Below, piece after piece: positions 8,208-16,900 of a stretch of DNA of 64,000 nt (within the stretch, counting starts at the first letter, position 1; each line of letters opens with the position of its first letter). The notes under the pieces are model-generated. The model ran no database searches. It was given only the letters and a program-made list of their open reading frames with translations, and was not told the DNA's origin. Origin of the DNA: DASQFI01 sp963780895 (GTDB lineage Bacteria; Acidobacteriota; Vicinamibacteria; Vicinamibacterales; SCN-69-37); NCBI GenBank assembly GCA_963780895.1, contig CAWAEG010000004.1:44804-108803 (forward strand), written 5' to 3'. The position numbers and the translations under genes were made by a program.

Positions 8208-8786
8208 GTGGTCGATCCGTTGCTCGCGCGCGACCGAGCGTGGGCGCTCGTCACCGAACATGTGCAGAGCGAGAGCCTGCGTAAACATCTCATGGCCGTG
8301 GAAGCCTCGGTCCGCGGCTATGCGCGGCAGTGGGGCGAGGACGAAGACGCCTGGGGTTTCGTCGCCCTTATCCACGACTTCGATTACGAGAAATATCCCG
8401 ACCGCGAGAACCATCCGTTCCGGGGCGTCGAGATTCTCAAGAACCTCGGGTATCCGGAGTGGGTCACGCGCGCCGTGCTCTCGCACGCCGATTACAGCGG
8501 CGTCACGCGCGAAAGCCGCCTCGAAAAAACGCTGTTCGCCTGCGACGAGATGGCTGGCTTCGTCATGGCCGCCTCGTTCGTCCGACCTTCGAAGAGTGTG
8601 CTCGACCTCGAGCCCGCGTCCGTGATCAAGCGCATGAAGGACAAGGCCTTCGCCCGCGGCGTGCCGCGGGACGATCTCAAGAAAGGCGCCGAGGAGCTCG
8701 GCCTGCCGCTCGACGAGCACATCGGCAACGTCATCCGCTTCCTGCGGGAGCGCGCCGACGAGCTGGGGCTGAGGGGGAACCTGTGA
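8208..8786 (+). CDS. HD-domain (HDIG-type) hydrolase
   Basis: A 192-residue predicted metal-dependent phosphohydrolase of the HD superfamily. The HD doublet is at residues 56-57 in FVALIHDFDYEKYP, preceded by a His-containing helix (LRKHLMAVEASVRGYA), with a further conserved His in AVLSHADYSGV. Closely related proteins are common in bacteria and lack a defined substrate. GTG at 8208 is chosen because AAGGAGG lies at 8195-8201, six bases upstream; longer in-frame starts would translate the REP-like leader. Confidence 0.85.
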   Translation: MVDPLLARDRAWALVTEHVQSESLRKHLMAVEASVRGYARQWGEDEDAWGFVALIHDFDYEKYPDRENHPFRGVEILKNLGYPEWVTRAVLSHADYSGVTRESRLEKTLFACDEMAGFVMAASFVRPSKSVLDLEPASVIKRMKDKAFARGVPRDDLKKGAEELGLPLDEHIGNVIRFLRERADELGLRGNL

Positions 8787-8858
8787 ATGGGGAATTGGGT
8801 AGAACCCGCCAACTGCGCTTCTCGTATATCGTTTGACAGTTCGAAACCGGACAGCCAC

Positions 8859-8876
8859 TTACCCAATTACTCAATG
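8859..8876 (+). repeat. AATTACCC-type array directly before an ATG
   Basis: Reads ACTTACCCAATTACTCA and runs straight into the ATG of the ABC transporter ATPase, with no Shine-Dalgarno sequence between. A reverse-oriented fragment (GGGAATTGGGTAG) lies about 60 bp upstream at 8790-8803. Confidence 0.7.
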
Positions 8877-9815
8877 TCCACGTCTTCCACCTCCGTTGTC
8901 CTTGACCGCGTCAGCGTCGCGTACGGCAAGAACACGGCCCTCAAAGACGTGAGCGCGGCGTTTCCGACGGGCGCGGTCGGGCTGCTCGGGCCGAACGGCG
9001 CGGGTAAGAGCACGATGCTCAAGTCGCTCCTGGGCTTCCTGGTGCCGACGAGCGGCAAGCTGCAGGTCCTCGGGCTCGACGTCGCGGAGCGTCCGCTCGA
9101 GGTTCGCGCGCGGCTTGGCTACATGCCGGAGACCGACGGCCACATTCCGGGCATGAACGCCGTGACGTTCGTCGCGTACTGCGGCCAGCTGGCGGGGCTG
9201 CCGAAGGCGGACGCGATGCAGCGGGCGCACGAGGTGCTCTACTACGTCGGTCTCGGCGAAGCGCGATACCGCAACCTCGAGACGTATTCGACGGGCATGA
9301 AGCAGCGGATCAAGCTGGCCCAGTCGATCGTCCACGATCCCGATCTGCTCTTCCTCGACGAACCCACCAACGGGATGGATCCCAAAGGGCGCGACGAGAT
9401 GCTCGAGCTCATCCGCGACCTCGCGCACAACAAAGGCGTGAACCTGATTCTGTCGTCGCACCTGCTGCCCGATGTCGAGTACACGTGCGACCACGTGGTC
9501 GTGCTCGACAAAGGTCTCGTCGCGGCGTCGGGACCGATCGAACAGCTCAAGGGACCGGCCGGCCGCGTGTACGAAGTGCGGGTCAAGGGGCCGCTTGGGC
9601 CGTTCCTCGAGATGCTCCGCGACGCCGGGATGGAGTGCCACGAGACCGACGAAGACGTGATGCGCGTCTTCGTCCCGGGCGGCGCGGCGACGGCGGGCGA
9701 CGACCAGCGCCGGATCTGCGAGATCGCCAGGCAGTGCCAGGTGCAAGTGCGCCACCTGCGGCCGAGCGTGCCGACGCTCGAGGACGTCTTCGCACGCGCG
9801 GTTGGTGAGAAATGA
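8874..9815 (+). CDS. ABC transporter ATP-binding protein (first pair)
   Basis: A 313-residue nucleotide-binding subunit of an ABC-2 type exporter. Walker A (GPNGAGKST) is at residues 39-47, the signature helix is YSTGMKQRIKLAQS, and Walker B is LLFLDEPTNGMDPKG, followed by the SSHLLPDVE H-loop. A C-terminal extension of about 100 residues is typical of NatA/CcmA-like exporters. The ATG at 8874 follows the AATTACCC repeat without a Shine-Dalgarno sequence. It overlaps the next gene by ATGA and forms a four-gene operon to 12563. Substrate unknown. Confidence 0.92.
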   Translation: MSTSSTSVVLDRVSVAYGKNTALKDVSAAFPTGAVGLLGPNGAGKSTMLKSLLGFLVPTSGKLQVLGLDVAERPLEVRARLGYMPETDGHIPGMNAVTFVAYCGQLAGLPKADAMQRAHEVLYYVGLGEARYRNLETYSTGMKQRIKLAQSIVHDPDLLFLDEPTNGMDPKGRDEMLELIRDLAHNKGVNLILSSHLLPDVEYTCDHVVVLDKGLVAASGPIEQLKGPAGRVYEVRVKGPLGPFLEMLRDAGMECHETDEDVMRVFVPGGAATAGDDQRRICEIARQCQVQVRHLRPSVPTLEDVFARAVGEK

Positions 9816-10663
9816 GTCCCATCCACGATCAGAGCTATCGCCGCTACGCAGGCTCGCGCCAGCCGCCGGGCCGCGGCTGGACCGTCATTCTGTCGTCGGG
9901 CCTGCGCGCGATGTTGAACAAGAAGCTGTTCCTGGGCCTGCTCGTCGTGGCCTGGATTCCGTTCATCGTCCGGACGATCCAGATCTACGTGGTCGTGATG
10001 TACCCGGTCGCGTCCCAGCTGCCCTTCGCGGCTGTCAATCCGAAGATGTTCATGGACTTCCTCGAGCAGCAGAGCGTGTTCGTGTTCTTCATCACGATTT
10101 ACGCGGGCGCGGGGCTGATCGCGAACGACCGGCGCGCCAACGCGCTGCAGATCTACCTGTCGAAGCCGCTGCTGCGGATGGAGTACATCGGCGGCAAGCT
10201 CGCCGTGTTGATCATCTATCTGTTGTTCGTGACGCTCGTGCCGGCGCTGCTACTGCTCCTGATGCAGATTGCGTTTTCGGGGAGCCTGGCCTTCGTTCGA
10301 GCCAATCCGTTCATCGTGCCGGCCATCGTCCTTGCCTCGCTGGTCCGGGTCTTCGTCGCGGCGTTCACGATGCTGGCACTCTCGTCGCTGTCGAAGAGCA
10401 CGCGGTATGTCGCGGTGCTCTACACGGGCACGATTTTCTTCACCGAGGCGATGTACGGCGTGCTCACGCTGGTCACCGGATCGACGCGCGTGGCGTGGGT
10501 GTCGATCACCGGCAACCTCGCGCGCATCACGGACCTGGTCTTCCGCGAGCCGCCGCGGTACGAGACGCCGGCGATCGTCTCCGCGCTCGTGCTGCTCGGG
10601 CTCCTCGTCGTGTCGATCTCGGTCCTCGAGCGCCGGGTCCGTGGCGTGGAGATCGTCTCGTGA
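9812..10663 (+). CDS. ABC-2 type transporter permease (first pair)
   Basis: A 283-residue integral membrane protein with about six hydrophobic segments (for example LFLGLLVVAWIPFIV, VFVFFITIYAGAGLI, LIIYLLFVTLVPALLLLLM). The loop ANDRRANALQIYLSKPLLRMEYIGGK resembles the conserved segment of ABC-2 permeases that contacts the ATPase. It overlaps the ATPase genes on both sides by 4 bp (ATGA at the start, GTGA at the end), which implies tight coupling within an export operon. Confidence 0.87.
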   Translation: MSPIHDQSYRRYAGSRQPPGRGWTVILSSGLRAMLNKKLFLGLLVVAWIPFIVRTIQIYVVVMYPVASQLPFAAVNPKMFMDFLEQQSVFVFFITIYAGAGLIANDRRANALQIYLSKPLLRMEYIGGKLAVLIIYLLFVTLVPALLLLLMQIAFSGSLAFVRANPFIVPAIVLASLVRVFVAAFTMLALSSLSKSTRYVAVLYTGTIFFTEAMYGVLTLVTGSTRVAWVSITGNLARITDLVFREPPRYETPAIVSALVLLGLLVVSISVLERRVRGVEIVS

Positions 10664-11733
10664 CCCCGCCTTCGCCACGTGACACGTCGGGCGTGGCTTC
10701 GGCGAGGCAGGCGCCACCTGAGACGACCGGTGTGGCATCGGCGAGGCAGGCTGAGGCCGCTGTCGAGGCCGTCAATCGCCCGGTAGAGACCGCGGCCGTC
10801 CCCGCGGGGAAGAACAGCATCCTTACCGCCGATCACCTCTCCAAGTGGTACGGCCAGGTGATTGGCCTCAACGACGTCACCGTCAGCGTGCCGCCGGGCA
10901 TCACGGGGCTGCTCGGCCCGAACGGCGCCGGCAAGAGCACGTTCATGAAGCTGATCACAGGGCAGCTCAAGCCGAGCAAGGGGACGGTGAAGGTCCTCGG
11001 CGAGCCGATCTGGGGCAATCCCGCGATCTTTCACCGCATCGGTTTCTGTCCCGAGCAGGACGCGTTCTACGACCGGATGACCGGCCTCGACTGGGTGACG
11101 GCGCTCGTCCGGCTGAACGGGCTGGACGAGAAGGCCGCGCGCGAGGCCGCCGTCCGCGCGATGACCACCGTCGATCTCATGGACGCGGCCGGCAAGAAGA
11201 TCGGCGCCTACAGCAAAGGCATGCGCCAGCGCGTCAAGCTCGCGCAGGCCCTCGTTCACGATCCCGAGCTGCTCATCCTCGACGAGCCCCTCTCGGGCAT
11301 GGATCCGATCAGCCGGCGCCGGACCATTCGCCAGATCCGTGAATGGGCGCGGCAAGGCAAGAGTGTCCTCGTCTCGAGTCACATCCTGCACGAGATCGAG
11401 TCGATGACGGCGAACATCCTGCTCATCAACAACGGCCGGATTCTCGCCGAAGGCAACGTCCATCAGATCCGCGATCTCATCGACGAACATCCGCACACCG
11501 TCTACATCAAGGCGACCGATCCGCGCGGCCTGGCCCGGCGGTTCCTGACGAGAGACGACGTGATCAGCCTGCGGTTCGAATCGGACGCCGTCATCGTCGA
11601 AACGGCGAAGCCGGACGACTTCTACGGCCGCCTCACGGAGCTCGTCGCGGCGGGCGAGTGCGGGTCGGTCGAGGAAGTCACGTCGCCCGACGACAATCTG
11701 CAAGCCGTCTTCAAGTACCTGGTGAAACAGTGA
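10660..11733 (+). CDS. ABC transporter ATP-binding protein (second pair)
   Basis: A 357-residue ATPase paralogous to the one at 8874. Walker A GPNGAGKST is at residues 86-94, signature YSKGMRQRVKLAQAL, Walker B LLILDEPLSGMDP, H-loop SSHILHE. GTG at 10660 overlaps the permease stop. Residues 1-50 are an unusual low-complexity extension containing two copies of GVASARQA, encoded by a 39-nt tandem duplication (about 10684-10761); the conserved ABC domain begins only at about residue 54, so an internal start remains possible. Confidence 0.9.
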   Translation: MTPPSPRDTSGVASARQAPPETTGVASARQAEAAVEAVNRPVETAAVPAGKNSILTADHLSKWYGQVIGLNDVTVSVPPGITGLLGPNGAGKSTFMKLITGQLKPSKGTVKVLGEPIWGNPAIFHRIGFCPEQDAFYDRMTGLDWVTALVRLNGLDEKAAREAAVRAMTTVDLMDAAGKKIGAYSKGMRQRVKLAQALVHDPELLILDEPLSGMDPISRRRTIRQIREWARQGKSVLVSSHILHEIESMTANILLINNGRILAEGNVHQIRDLIDEHPHTVYIKATDPRGLARRFLTRDDVISLRFESDAVIVETAKPDDFYGRLTELVAAGECGSVEEVTSPDDNLQAVFKYLVKQ

Positions 11734-12563
11734 CGGTCCAACGCCGCGCGCCCAGCGCTCTCTTTGCCGCCCTGCGGGTCTTCGATCTCTCGCTGGGCGA
11801 GATGCTCTGGTCGCGCCGGACCGTCTTCATGGGACTCGTCGTCGGTCTTCCGGTGCTCCTCGCCGCGGTCGTCCGGCTGCTGCACGAGCTCGGCGCGCCG
11901 GGGATGCGCATCAACAACGCGGCCGTGAACGGTCCCGTGATCTTCGGGCTGATGATCTGGGTGTTCTTCGTGCGCTTCAGCGTGCCGGTGCTCGGCGTGT
12001 TCTACGGCACGTCGCTCATCGCCGACGAAGTGGACGACAAGACGATCACGTATCTGTTCACCCGTCCGATCCCGCGCGGCAGCGTGCTGCTCGGCAAGTA
12101 CCTCGCGTTCCTGGCCTGCACGATCTTCGTCGTCCTGCCGTCGGTGGTGATCGTCTGGCTCCTGATCGTCCCGATCGGCGGGTCGCTCGGCGCGAGCTTC
12201 CTCGATCTCGTCAAGGACCTCGGGCTGCTGGCCCTGGGGTTGGCCATCTACGGCGCGGTCTTCGCCCTGATCGGCGCCGGGCTCAAGCGGCCGCTTCTCG
12301 TGGGGCTGGCGCTCGTGTTCGTCTGGGAACCGCTGGTCATGGCGTTGCCGGGGTACCTGAAGCTCTACACCGTCGCGTACTACCTGCAGGGGCTGGTGCC
12401 GCACGCCATGCCGAGCGATTCGACGATGAGCCTGATCCAGTCGATTTTTCAGGAAGCGCCGAGCTTCGCCCGCTCGATGGTCACTCTGACGCTGGTTGAG
12501 GTTGGCTGTCTGTGGCTGGCGATGCGGGCGATTGAGCGGAAGGAATACGTGCTGGAGCAGTAA
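11730..12563 (+). CDS. ABC-2 type transporter permease (second pair)
   Basis: A 277-residue membrane protein with six or so hydrophobic segments, beginning MTVQRRAPSALFAALRVFDLS. The segment ADEVDDKTITYLFTRPIPRGSVLLGKYLAF matches the ABC-2 permease pattern of a coupling region before helix 3. GTG at 11730 overlaps the preceding stop by 4 bp. Two ATPase/permease pairs in one operon suggest a heteromeric exporter or two related exporters; the cargo cannot be deduced. Confidence 0.85.
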   Translation: MTVQRRAPSALFAALRVFDLSLGEMLWSRRTVFMGLVVGLPVLLAAVVRLLHELGAPGMRINNAAVNGPVIFGLMIWVFFVRFSVPVLGVFYGTSLIADEVDDKTITYLFTRPIPRGSVLLGKYLAFLACTIFVVLPSVVIVWLLIVPIGGSLGASFLDLVKDLGLLALGLAIYGAVFALIGAGLKRPLLVGLALVFVWEPLVMALPGYLKLYTVAYYLQGLVPHAMPSDSTMSLIQSIFQEAPSFARSMVTLTLVEVGCLWLAMRAIERKEYVLEQ

Positions 12564-12571
12564 ATAAGCGC

Positions 12572-12632
12572 TCCGGGAGGCTCAAAGGCTCGGGGCTCGG
12601 AGGCTCAGGGCCAAAAAGGCCCAAAAGCCCCG
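12572..12632. repeat. GGCTCAGAGGCTCGG short-unit repeat with hairpin
   Basis: Imperfect repeats of GGCTC units (GGAGGCTCAAAGGCTCGG, GCTCGGAGGCTCAGGG) just after the ABC operon, merging into a small hairpin GGGCC-AAAAA-GGCCC. Related arrays lie at 34181-34268 and inside the aceF coding sequence at 45505-45553. The hairpin could also terminate the operon, but the T run is missing. Confidence 0.6.
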
Positions 12633-12695
12633 AAAACCTGACCCACCGGGAACCAAGCCTCCAAAAAGCCGTATATTGTTTATAAGGAACAGGTT

Positions 12696-13703
12696 ATGTC
12701 CCAGCGAACCCGCTATTTCCTGATTGGCTCGGCTGTCGTGGTCATCCTCGGTCTCGGCGTGGGTGCGGTTGCCTATTACAACGGCAATCTGCCGCTGAAA
12801 TCGCGCATGGGGCCGGAGGAGTTTTCCTATCTGCCGGCTGACGTGAACGCGGTCGCATTCGCCAACGTGGGCGCGATCATGAGCTCGCCGTTCACGCAGA
12901 AGCTCCGCCAGGTGCTGCCGACCGGGGAGGAGAAGGCCAAGATTCAGGAAGCGCTGGGTCTCGACATCGAGCGCGACATCGACAGCGTCGTCGCCGGCGG
13001 AAACGGAGCTGGGCCTGCCGAGAAGGGCATCGTGCTGGTCCGCGGCCGCTTCAACACCGGCCATCTCGAAGCGCTGGCGCTGCAGCACGGCGGACGGGCG
13101 CAGGAGTACAAGGGCAAGAAACTCATCGTGTTCGGTGACGAAAACCGTGACCCGATTCCCGGCAGCCACCCGTTTGCGGCGCTCGCGTTTCTCGAACCGA
13201 ACCTGCTCGCGTTCGGCGAACGCTCAGCCATTGAGGCCGCCATCGACACGAAGACGACCGGTCAGGACGTGACCAAGAACGCGGACCTGATGAAACTCGT
13301 CGGCGAGGTGCAGGCGGGAAGCGACTCGTGGGTTGTGGGCAACTTCGCGGCGATCCGGCAGGGCGCGAACGTGCCGGCCGAGGTCCAGAAGCACATCCCG
13401 GCCGTGCAGTGGTTTGCGCTCAGCGCCAATCTCAACGGCGGCGTGAACGGTGTCATCCGCGCCGAAGCCGTCGACGAGAAGTCCGGCGAAGAGCTGCGCG
13501 CCGTCGTGAACGGCGTGCTCGCGGCCGGCCGGCTCGTCAGCGGTCAGGACAAGCGGATCGAGGCGATGCTGAATGCGATGCAGGTCAGCGGCACCGGCAA
13601 GACGGCCTCGGTCGCGTTCACGATTCCGCCCGAGATTCTCGACATCATCAACGGCGTGGCGGCGATGAAGCACCTCAACGAAGACCACCGCCGCGTGAAG
13701 TAA
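12696..13703 (+). CDS. Membrane-anchored protein of unknown function
   Basis: A 335-residue protein with one N-terminal transmembrane segment (residues 7-27, YFLIGSAVVVILGLGVGAVAY) and a large soluble part, probably periplasmic. The repeated motif of an antiporter-like or enzyme active site is absent; the text around DVNAVAFANVGAIMSSPF and HPFAALAFLEPNLLAFGERSAIEAAID resembles proteins that compare a score between two halves (DUF3352-like), but this is a weak impression. The start has TAAGGAACAG upstream and an AT-rich stretch (GTATATTGTTTATAA, about 12671-12685) that may be a promoter. Confidence 0.7.
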   Translation: MSQRTRYFLIGSAVVVILGLGVGAVAYYNGNLPLKSRMGPEEFSYLPADVNAVAFANVGAIMSSPFTQKLRQVLPTGEEKAKIQEALGLDIERDIDSVVAGGNGAGPAEKGIVLVRGRFNTGHLEALALQHGGRAQEYKGKKLIVFGDENRDPIPGSHPFAALAFLEPNLLAFGERSAIEAAIDTKTTGQDVTKNADLMKLVGEVQAGSDSWVVGNFAAIRQGANVPAEVQKHIPAVQWFALSANLNGGVNGVIRAEAVDEKSGEELRAVVNGVLAAGRLVSGQDKRIEAMLNAMQVSGTGKTASVAFTIPPEILDIINGVAAMKHLNEDHRRVK

Positions 13704-13777
13704 GAAGGCGCCGGACGGGCCCTCCAGGGCCGGCATCCGAGGGCTGAAGCCTCGGCTCTGCACAGGATTCAGAAAGG

Positions 13778-13808
13778 ACGGGTGGCAGGTTTCCTGCCGC
13801 CCGTTTCT
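13778..13808 (+). terminator. Rho-independent terminator after the 12696 gene
   Basis: Stem ACGGGTGGCAGG / CCTGCCGCCCGT (one mismatch) with a short loop, followed by TTTCT. It lies about 75 bp after the stop of the membrane-anchored protein. The rest of 13704-13896 shows no gene. Confidence 0.65.
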
Positions 13809-13896
13809 GCGTACAGGGTTCCTGCTGATTCGCCGGGCGCGATTCATCGAGCAGCGATAGACTGGGGCCACCGAAAACACTTCGTGTTCGGGTCAC

Positions 13897-16749
13897 ATGC
13901 GGTTTGAGGGTCCCTTGGCTATTCGTGGCGCGATCGCGTGCGCTCTCACGGCGCTCGGCGTGGCTGTTGTCACCGCCCAGACGCCTCCGCCGTCTCCCGC
14001 GCCTCCACAGCAGGCGACTCCGACCTTCCGCACCGGCGTCGACCTCGTGGCCGTCGACGTGAGCGTCGTCGATCGACTCAGCCGGCCTGTTGACGACCTT
14101 CGACCGGCGGATTTCACGTTGAAGGTCGATGGCCAGCAGCGCCCGATTGTGTCTGCGGAGTTCGTGTCATTTCGTCACGGTGACGAAGCGCCCCCCGCGG
14201 ACCAGCCGTTCAGCACCAGCCTGGGACGCCGAGCCGGCCGGCTCATCATGATCGTCATCGATGAGGCCAACATCCGGCGTGGCTCCATCAACGCCGTTAT
14301 CAAAGCCGCCTCGACGTTCGTCGACACGCTGGGGCGGGCGGATCGAGTGGCCGTGCAGATTCTCCCGGGTGCGGGCCCCGTCGTGAACTTCACCGACGAC
14401 CATGCGCTCGTCCAGCGCGTGCTACGCACGGCGGTCGGCACGGCCGTCGAGGCCGAGCGCACGGACCGCGTCGGCGTGGCGGAGGCCATTGCGGTCCTCG
14501 AGCAGCCGTTGTCGGGGTCTGGCGCTCCGGCGCAAAGCGCGCTGGCCGACGTGTTGGAGCGCGAGTGTCCCGGCGAGCACGATCAGGCCTCGCTCGAGCG
14601 GTGCCTGCGCGGGCTCCAGACGCTGGCACGGACGGTTTACGCGACCGCGCGTTCCCGCGCCGCGTCAACCATGTTGGCCCTTCGCGAGATCGTGGATCGA
14701 CTGGCGCTTTCCTCGGACCCGAAGACCCTGGTGCTGATCACGGAAGGCGTGCTCGTCGGGCGCAACTTCGCCGATACCGCCTGGGTGCCGGAGCGCACGG
14801 CCGCGGCCGCGGTCAGCCTGTACGGGCTCCGCGTGGACAACGAACAATTCGATGCCGCCATGCCTCGGATTTCGCCTACGCGGCGCGCCGATCGCGAGTT
14901 GCTCCTCGAAGGGCTCGACCACCTCGTCGGCCTGGCGCGCGGCACGGTGTTTCCGCTCGGGGCGAATCCCCAAGCGACCTTTGCGAGACTGAACCTCGAG
15001 CTGTCGGGCTACTACCTGCTCTCGTTCCAGCCCCAGGCCAGCGATCGCGACGGCAAGGCGCACCAGATTTCGATTGGCGTGTCCCGGCCGGGTGTCACGC
15101 TTCGCGCGCGGCGTGAGTTCTCTGTCGATGCCGGTCCGACCAACAAGCCGATCGACGCGCGTCTGATGGACGTGCTCAAGTCGCCGCTGCTGCTCTCCGA
15201 TTTCGGGTTGCACGTCACGACGTTCACGTACCGCGATCCGGACAGCGCGAAGCTCAAGGTCCTGGTCGCGGCTCAAATGGAGCGGGCGCCAGGTTCACCG
15301 GAGAATCTCGCGTTGTCGTACTACGTGACGGACGAGAAGAACAACGTCGTGTCGACGCATGTCGAGCCGACGCTCGACGCGCCCAAGTCCGCCGAGCCCG
15401 CAGCGCAGCGACACTTCACAGGCTCGTTTCTGGTCGATCCCGGCCGGTACCTCGTGAAGCTGGCGGTCATCGACGGTGACGGCCGAGCCGCCTCGATCGA
15501 GCACACGTTTGAGGCCGGTCTGACGGCGATTGGCCAGCTTCGCCTGGGGGAGTTGATGGTTGCCGCCGCGCCGCGGCCGGGCGCCGGCGTTCGTCCCGCC
15601 GTCGACGGACGTGTGGTCACCGAGACGCTGGTTGGATACACGGAGCTGTACTCCGAGGCCGAGCCACAGCTCTCCACGGCTGAAGTGGCGTTCGAGATCG
15701 CCGGCAGCAGCGACGGTCGGCCCATGGCTTCCACGTCGATGCGCGTGGGAGTCGCGCCTGGCCGTGGCAGGCGGACGCTCGAGGGTTCGTTACCGCTGGC
15801 GCTCCTCTCACCGGGCAGTTACGTCGCGCGCGCCGTGATCTCCGTCAACGGCAAGCCGGTCGGCCGCGTGACGAGGTCCTTCACGCTGGTTCGCGGCGCC
15901 GCCGCCTCACCGGCCGCCACGAGCGACCTGGCTGCGCCCGCGGCTGCGGCAACCGCCAAACCAACGGTGCCGTTCACGTCCCGGATCGACGCCTTCGATC
16001 GATCGGCCGTGCTCACCCGGCCCGTGGTCGGGTTCTTCCTCAATCAGATCGCCCGACCGGGGCTGCCGGCGCCGCCCGACGACCTGACGAGCGCGATCGG
16101 TCTCACGCGAAGCGGCCGGTTCGACGATGCCGGGAAAGTGGTTGAGGCCGTGGGCTCCAGCCATTTCGCGGCGCCGTTCATCGCCGGCCTCGCACATCTC
16201 GCGCAAGGCGATCTGCAGCGGGCGGCCGTCAGTTTTGGCGCCTCGCTTCAATCGGCTCCAGACTTCTTCCCGGCGGCGTTCTATATCGGCGCCTGCTACG
16301 CCGCCGACGGACGCGATCGCGAGGCGTTGGTCGCCTGGCGCGCGGGCCTCGTCGTCGAGCCGGAGGCGCCGTTCATGCACACGGTGGTCGCCGATGCGCT
16401 GCTGCGGCTGCGCGACACCACGCAGGCGGTCGTCGTCCTGCGACAAGCGGCCGCCGTCTGGCCGGACCATGACGAGATTCAAGTGCGCCTTGGGACGGCG
16501 CTCGCCACGGCAGGATCGGAGCTGGACGCGATTCGCACCCTCGACGGGTATCTGACGAGGCACCCCGACGACCACGAGCGCCTTTTGCTGGCGATGCGGT
16601 TGATTTACGAGGCGCGGGCCGCCGGCCGGGTCATCGAGTCGGCTGACGCCGATCGCGCGCGCTTCCTGAGGTTCTTCGACGCGTACGGAAAATCTGAAGG
16701 ACGCGAGCGGGCGCTGGTTGAAGGCTGGAAACGCGCGATCGAGCGATAA
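13897..16749 (+). CDS. VWFA-related secreted protein with C-terminal TPR-like repeats
   Basis: A 950-residue protein with a signal peptide (residues 1-28, ending VVTAQ). Residues 40-380 form the VWFA-related domain typical of Acidobacteriota (TIGR03436-like): FRTGVDLVAVDVSVVDRLSRPV, RLIMIVIDEANI, and LELSGYYLLSFQP. The metal site is degenerate because VIDEANI replaces the usual DxSxS. The middle is beta-rich and residues 720-940 look like tetratricopeptide helices (AAVSFGASLQSAPDFFPAAFYIGACYAADGRD). Function unknown; probably envelope or extracellular. It faces the TonB receptor gene convergently. Confidence 0.82.
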   Translation: MRFEGPLAIRGAIACALTALGVAVVTAQTPPPSPAPPQQATPTFRTGVDLVAVDVSVVDRLSRPVDDLRPADFTLKVDGQQRPIVSAEFVSFRHGDEAPPADQPFSTSLGRRAGRLIMIVIDEANIRRGSINAVIKAASTFVDTLGRADRVAVQILPGAGPVVNFTDDHALVQRVLRTAVGTAVEAERTDRVGVAEAIAVLEQPLSGSGAPAQSALADVLERECPGEHDQASLERCLRGLQTLARTVYATARSRAASTMLALREIVDRLALSSDPKTLVLITEGVLVGRNFADTAWVPERTAAAAVSLYGLRVDNEQFDAAMPRISPTRRADRELLLEGLDHLVGLARGTVFPLGANPQATFARLNLELSGYYLLSFQPQASDRDGKAHQISIGVSRPGVTLRARREFSVDAGPTNKPIDARLMDVLKSPLLLSDFGLHVTTFTYRDPDSAKLKVLVAAQMERAPGSPENLALSYYVTDEKNNVVSTHVEPTLDAPKSAEPAAQRHFTGSFLVDPGRYLVKLAVIDGDGRAASIEHTFEAGLTAIGQLRLGELMVAAAPRPGAGVRPAVDGRVVTETLVGYTELYSEAEPQLSTAEVAFEIAGSSDGRPMASTSMRVGVAPGRGRRTLEGSLPLALLSPGSYVARAVISVNGKPVGRVTRSFTLVRGAAASPAATSDLAAPAAAATAKPTVPFTSRIDAFDRSAVLTRPVVGFFLNQIARPGLPAPPDDLTSAIGLTRSGRFDDAGKVVEAVGSSHFAAPFIAGLAHLAQGDLQRAAVSFGASLQSAPDFFPAAFYIGACYAADGRDREALVAWRAGLVVEPEAPFMHTVVADALLRLRDTTQAVVVLRQAAAVWPDHDEIQVRLGTALATAGSELDAIRTLDGYLTRHPDDHERLLLAMRLIYEARAAGRVIESADADRARFLRFFDAYGKSEGRERALVEGWKRAIER

Positions 16750-16758
16750 GGAAAAAGA

Positions 16759-16889
16759 CCTCGGGCCGTTCTCACGTTCCTCTGGCGGCCAACCGGCTGA
16801 ATCTTGGCCGGAATGTCCGTCGATCCGCGTCGGGTTTGCGTTTGGCGGACGTGAGAACGGCCCTCGGGTGTCTGTGACGACACCCGAGG
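16759..16889. terminator. Nested bidirectional terminator between convergent genes
   Basis: Hairpin CCTCGGGTGTC / GACACCCGAGG (16862-16872 with 16879-16889) is followed by TCCTGTCTTTCTC and would stop forward transcription. A second, long-range stem GGGCCGTTCTCACGT (16763-16777) pairs with 16849-16863. In the reverse direction the GACCTCGGG at 16757-16765 reads as CCCGAGGTC followed by TTTTT, so an alternative fold can terminate the TonB receptor transcript. Confidence 0.65.
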
Positions 16890-16900
16890 TCCTGTCTTTC

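Noticed and set aside
9802..10659. Upstream in-frame extension of the second ABC ATPase across the permease gene
   Set aside because: It would read through an intact permease in another frame. The GTG at 10660 overlaps the permease stop in the usual coupled manner.
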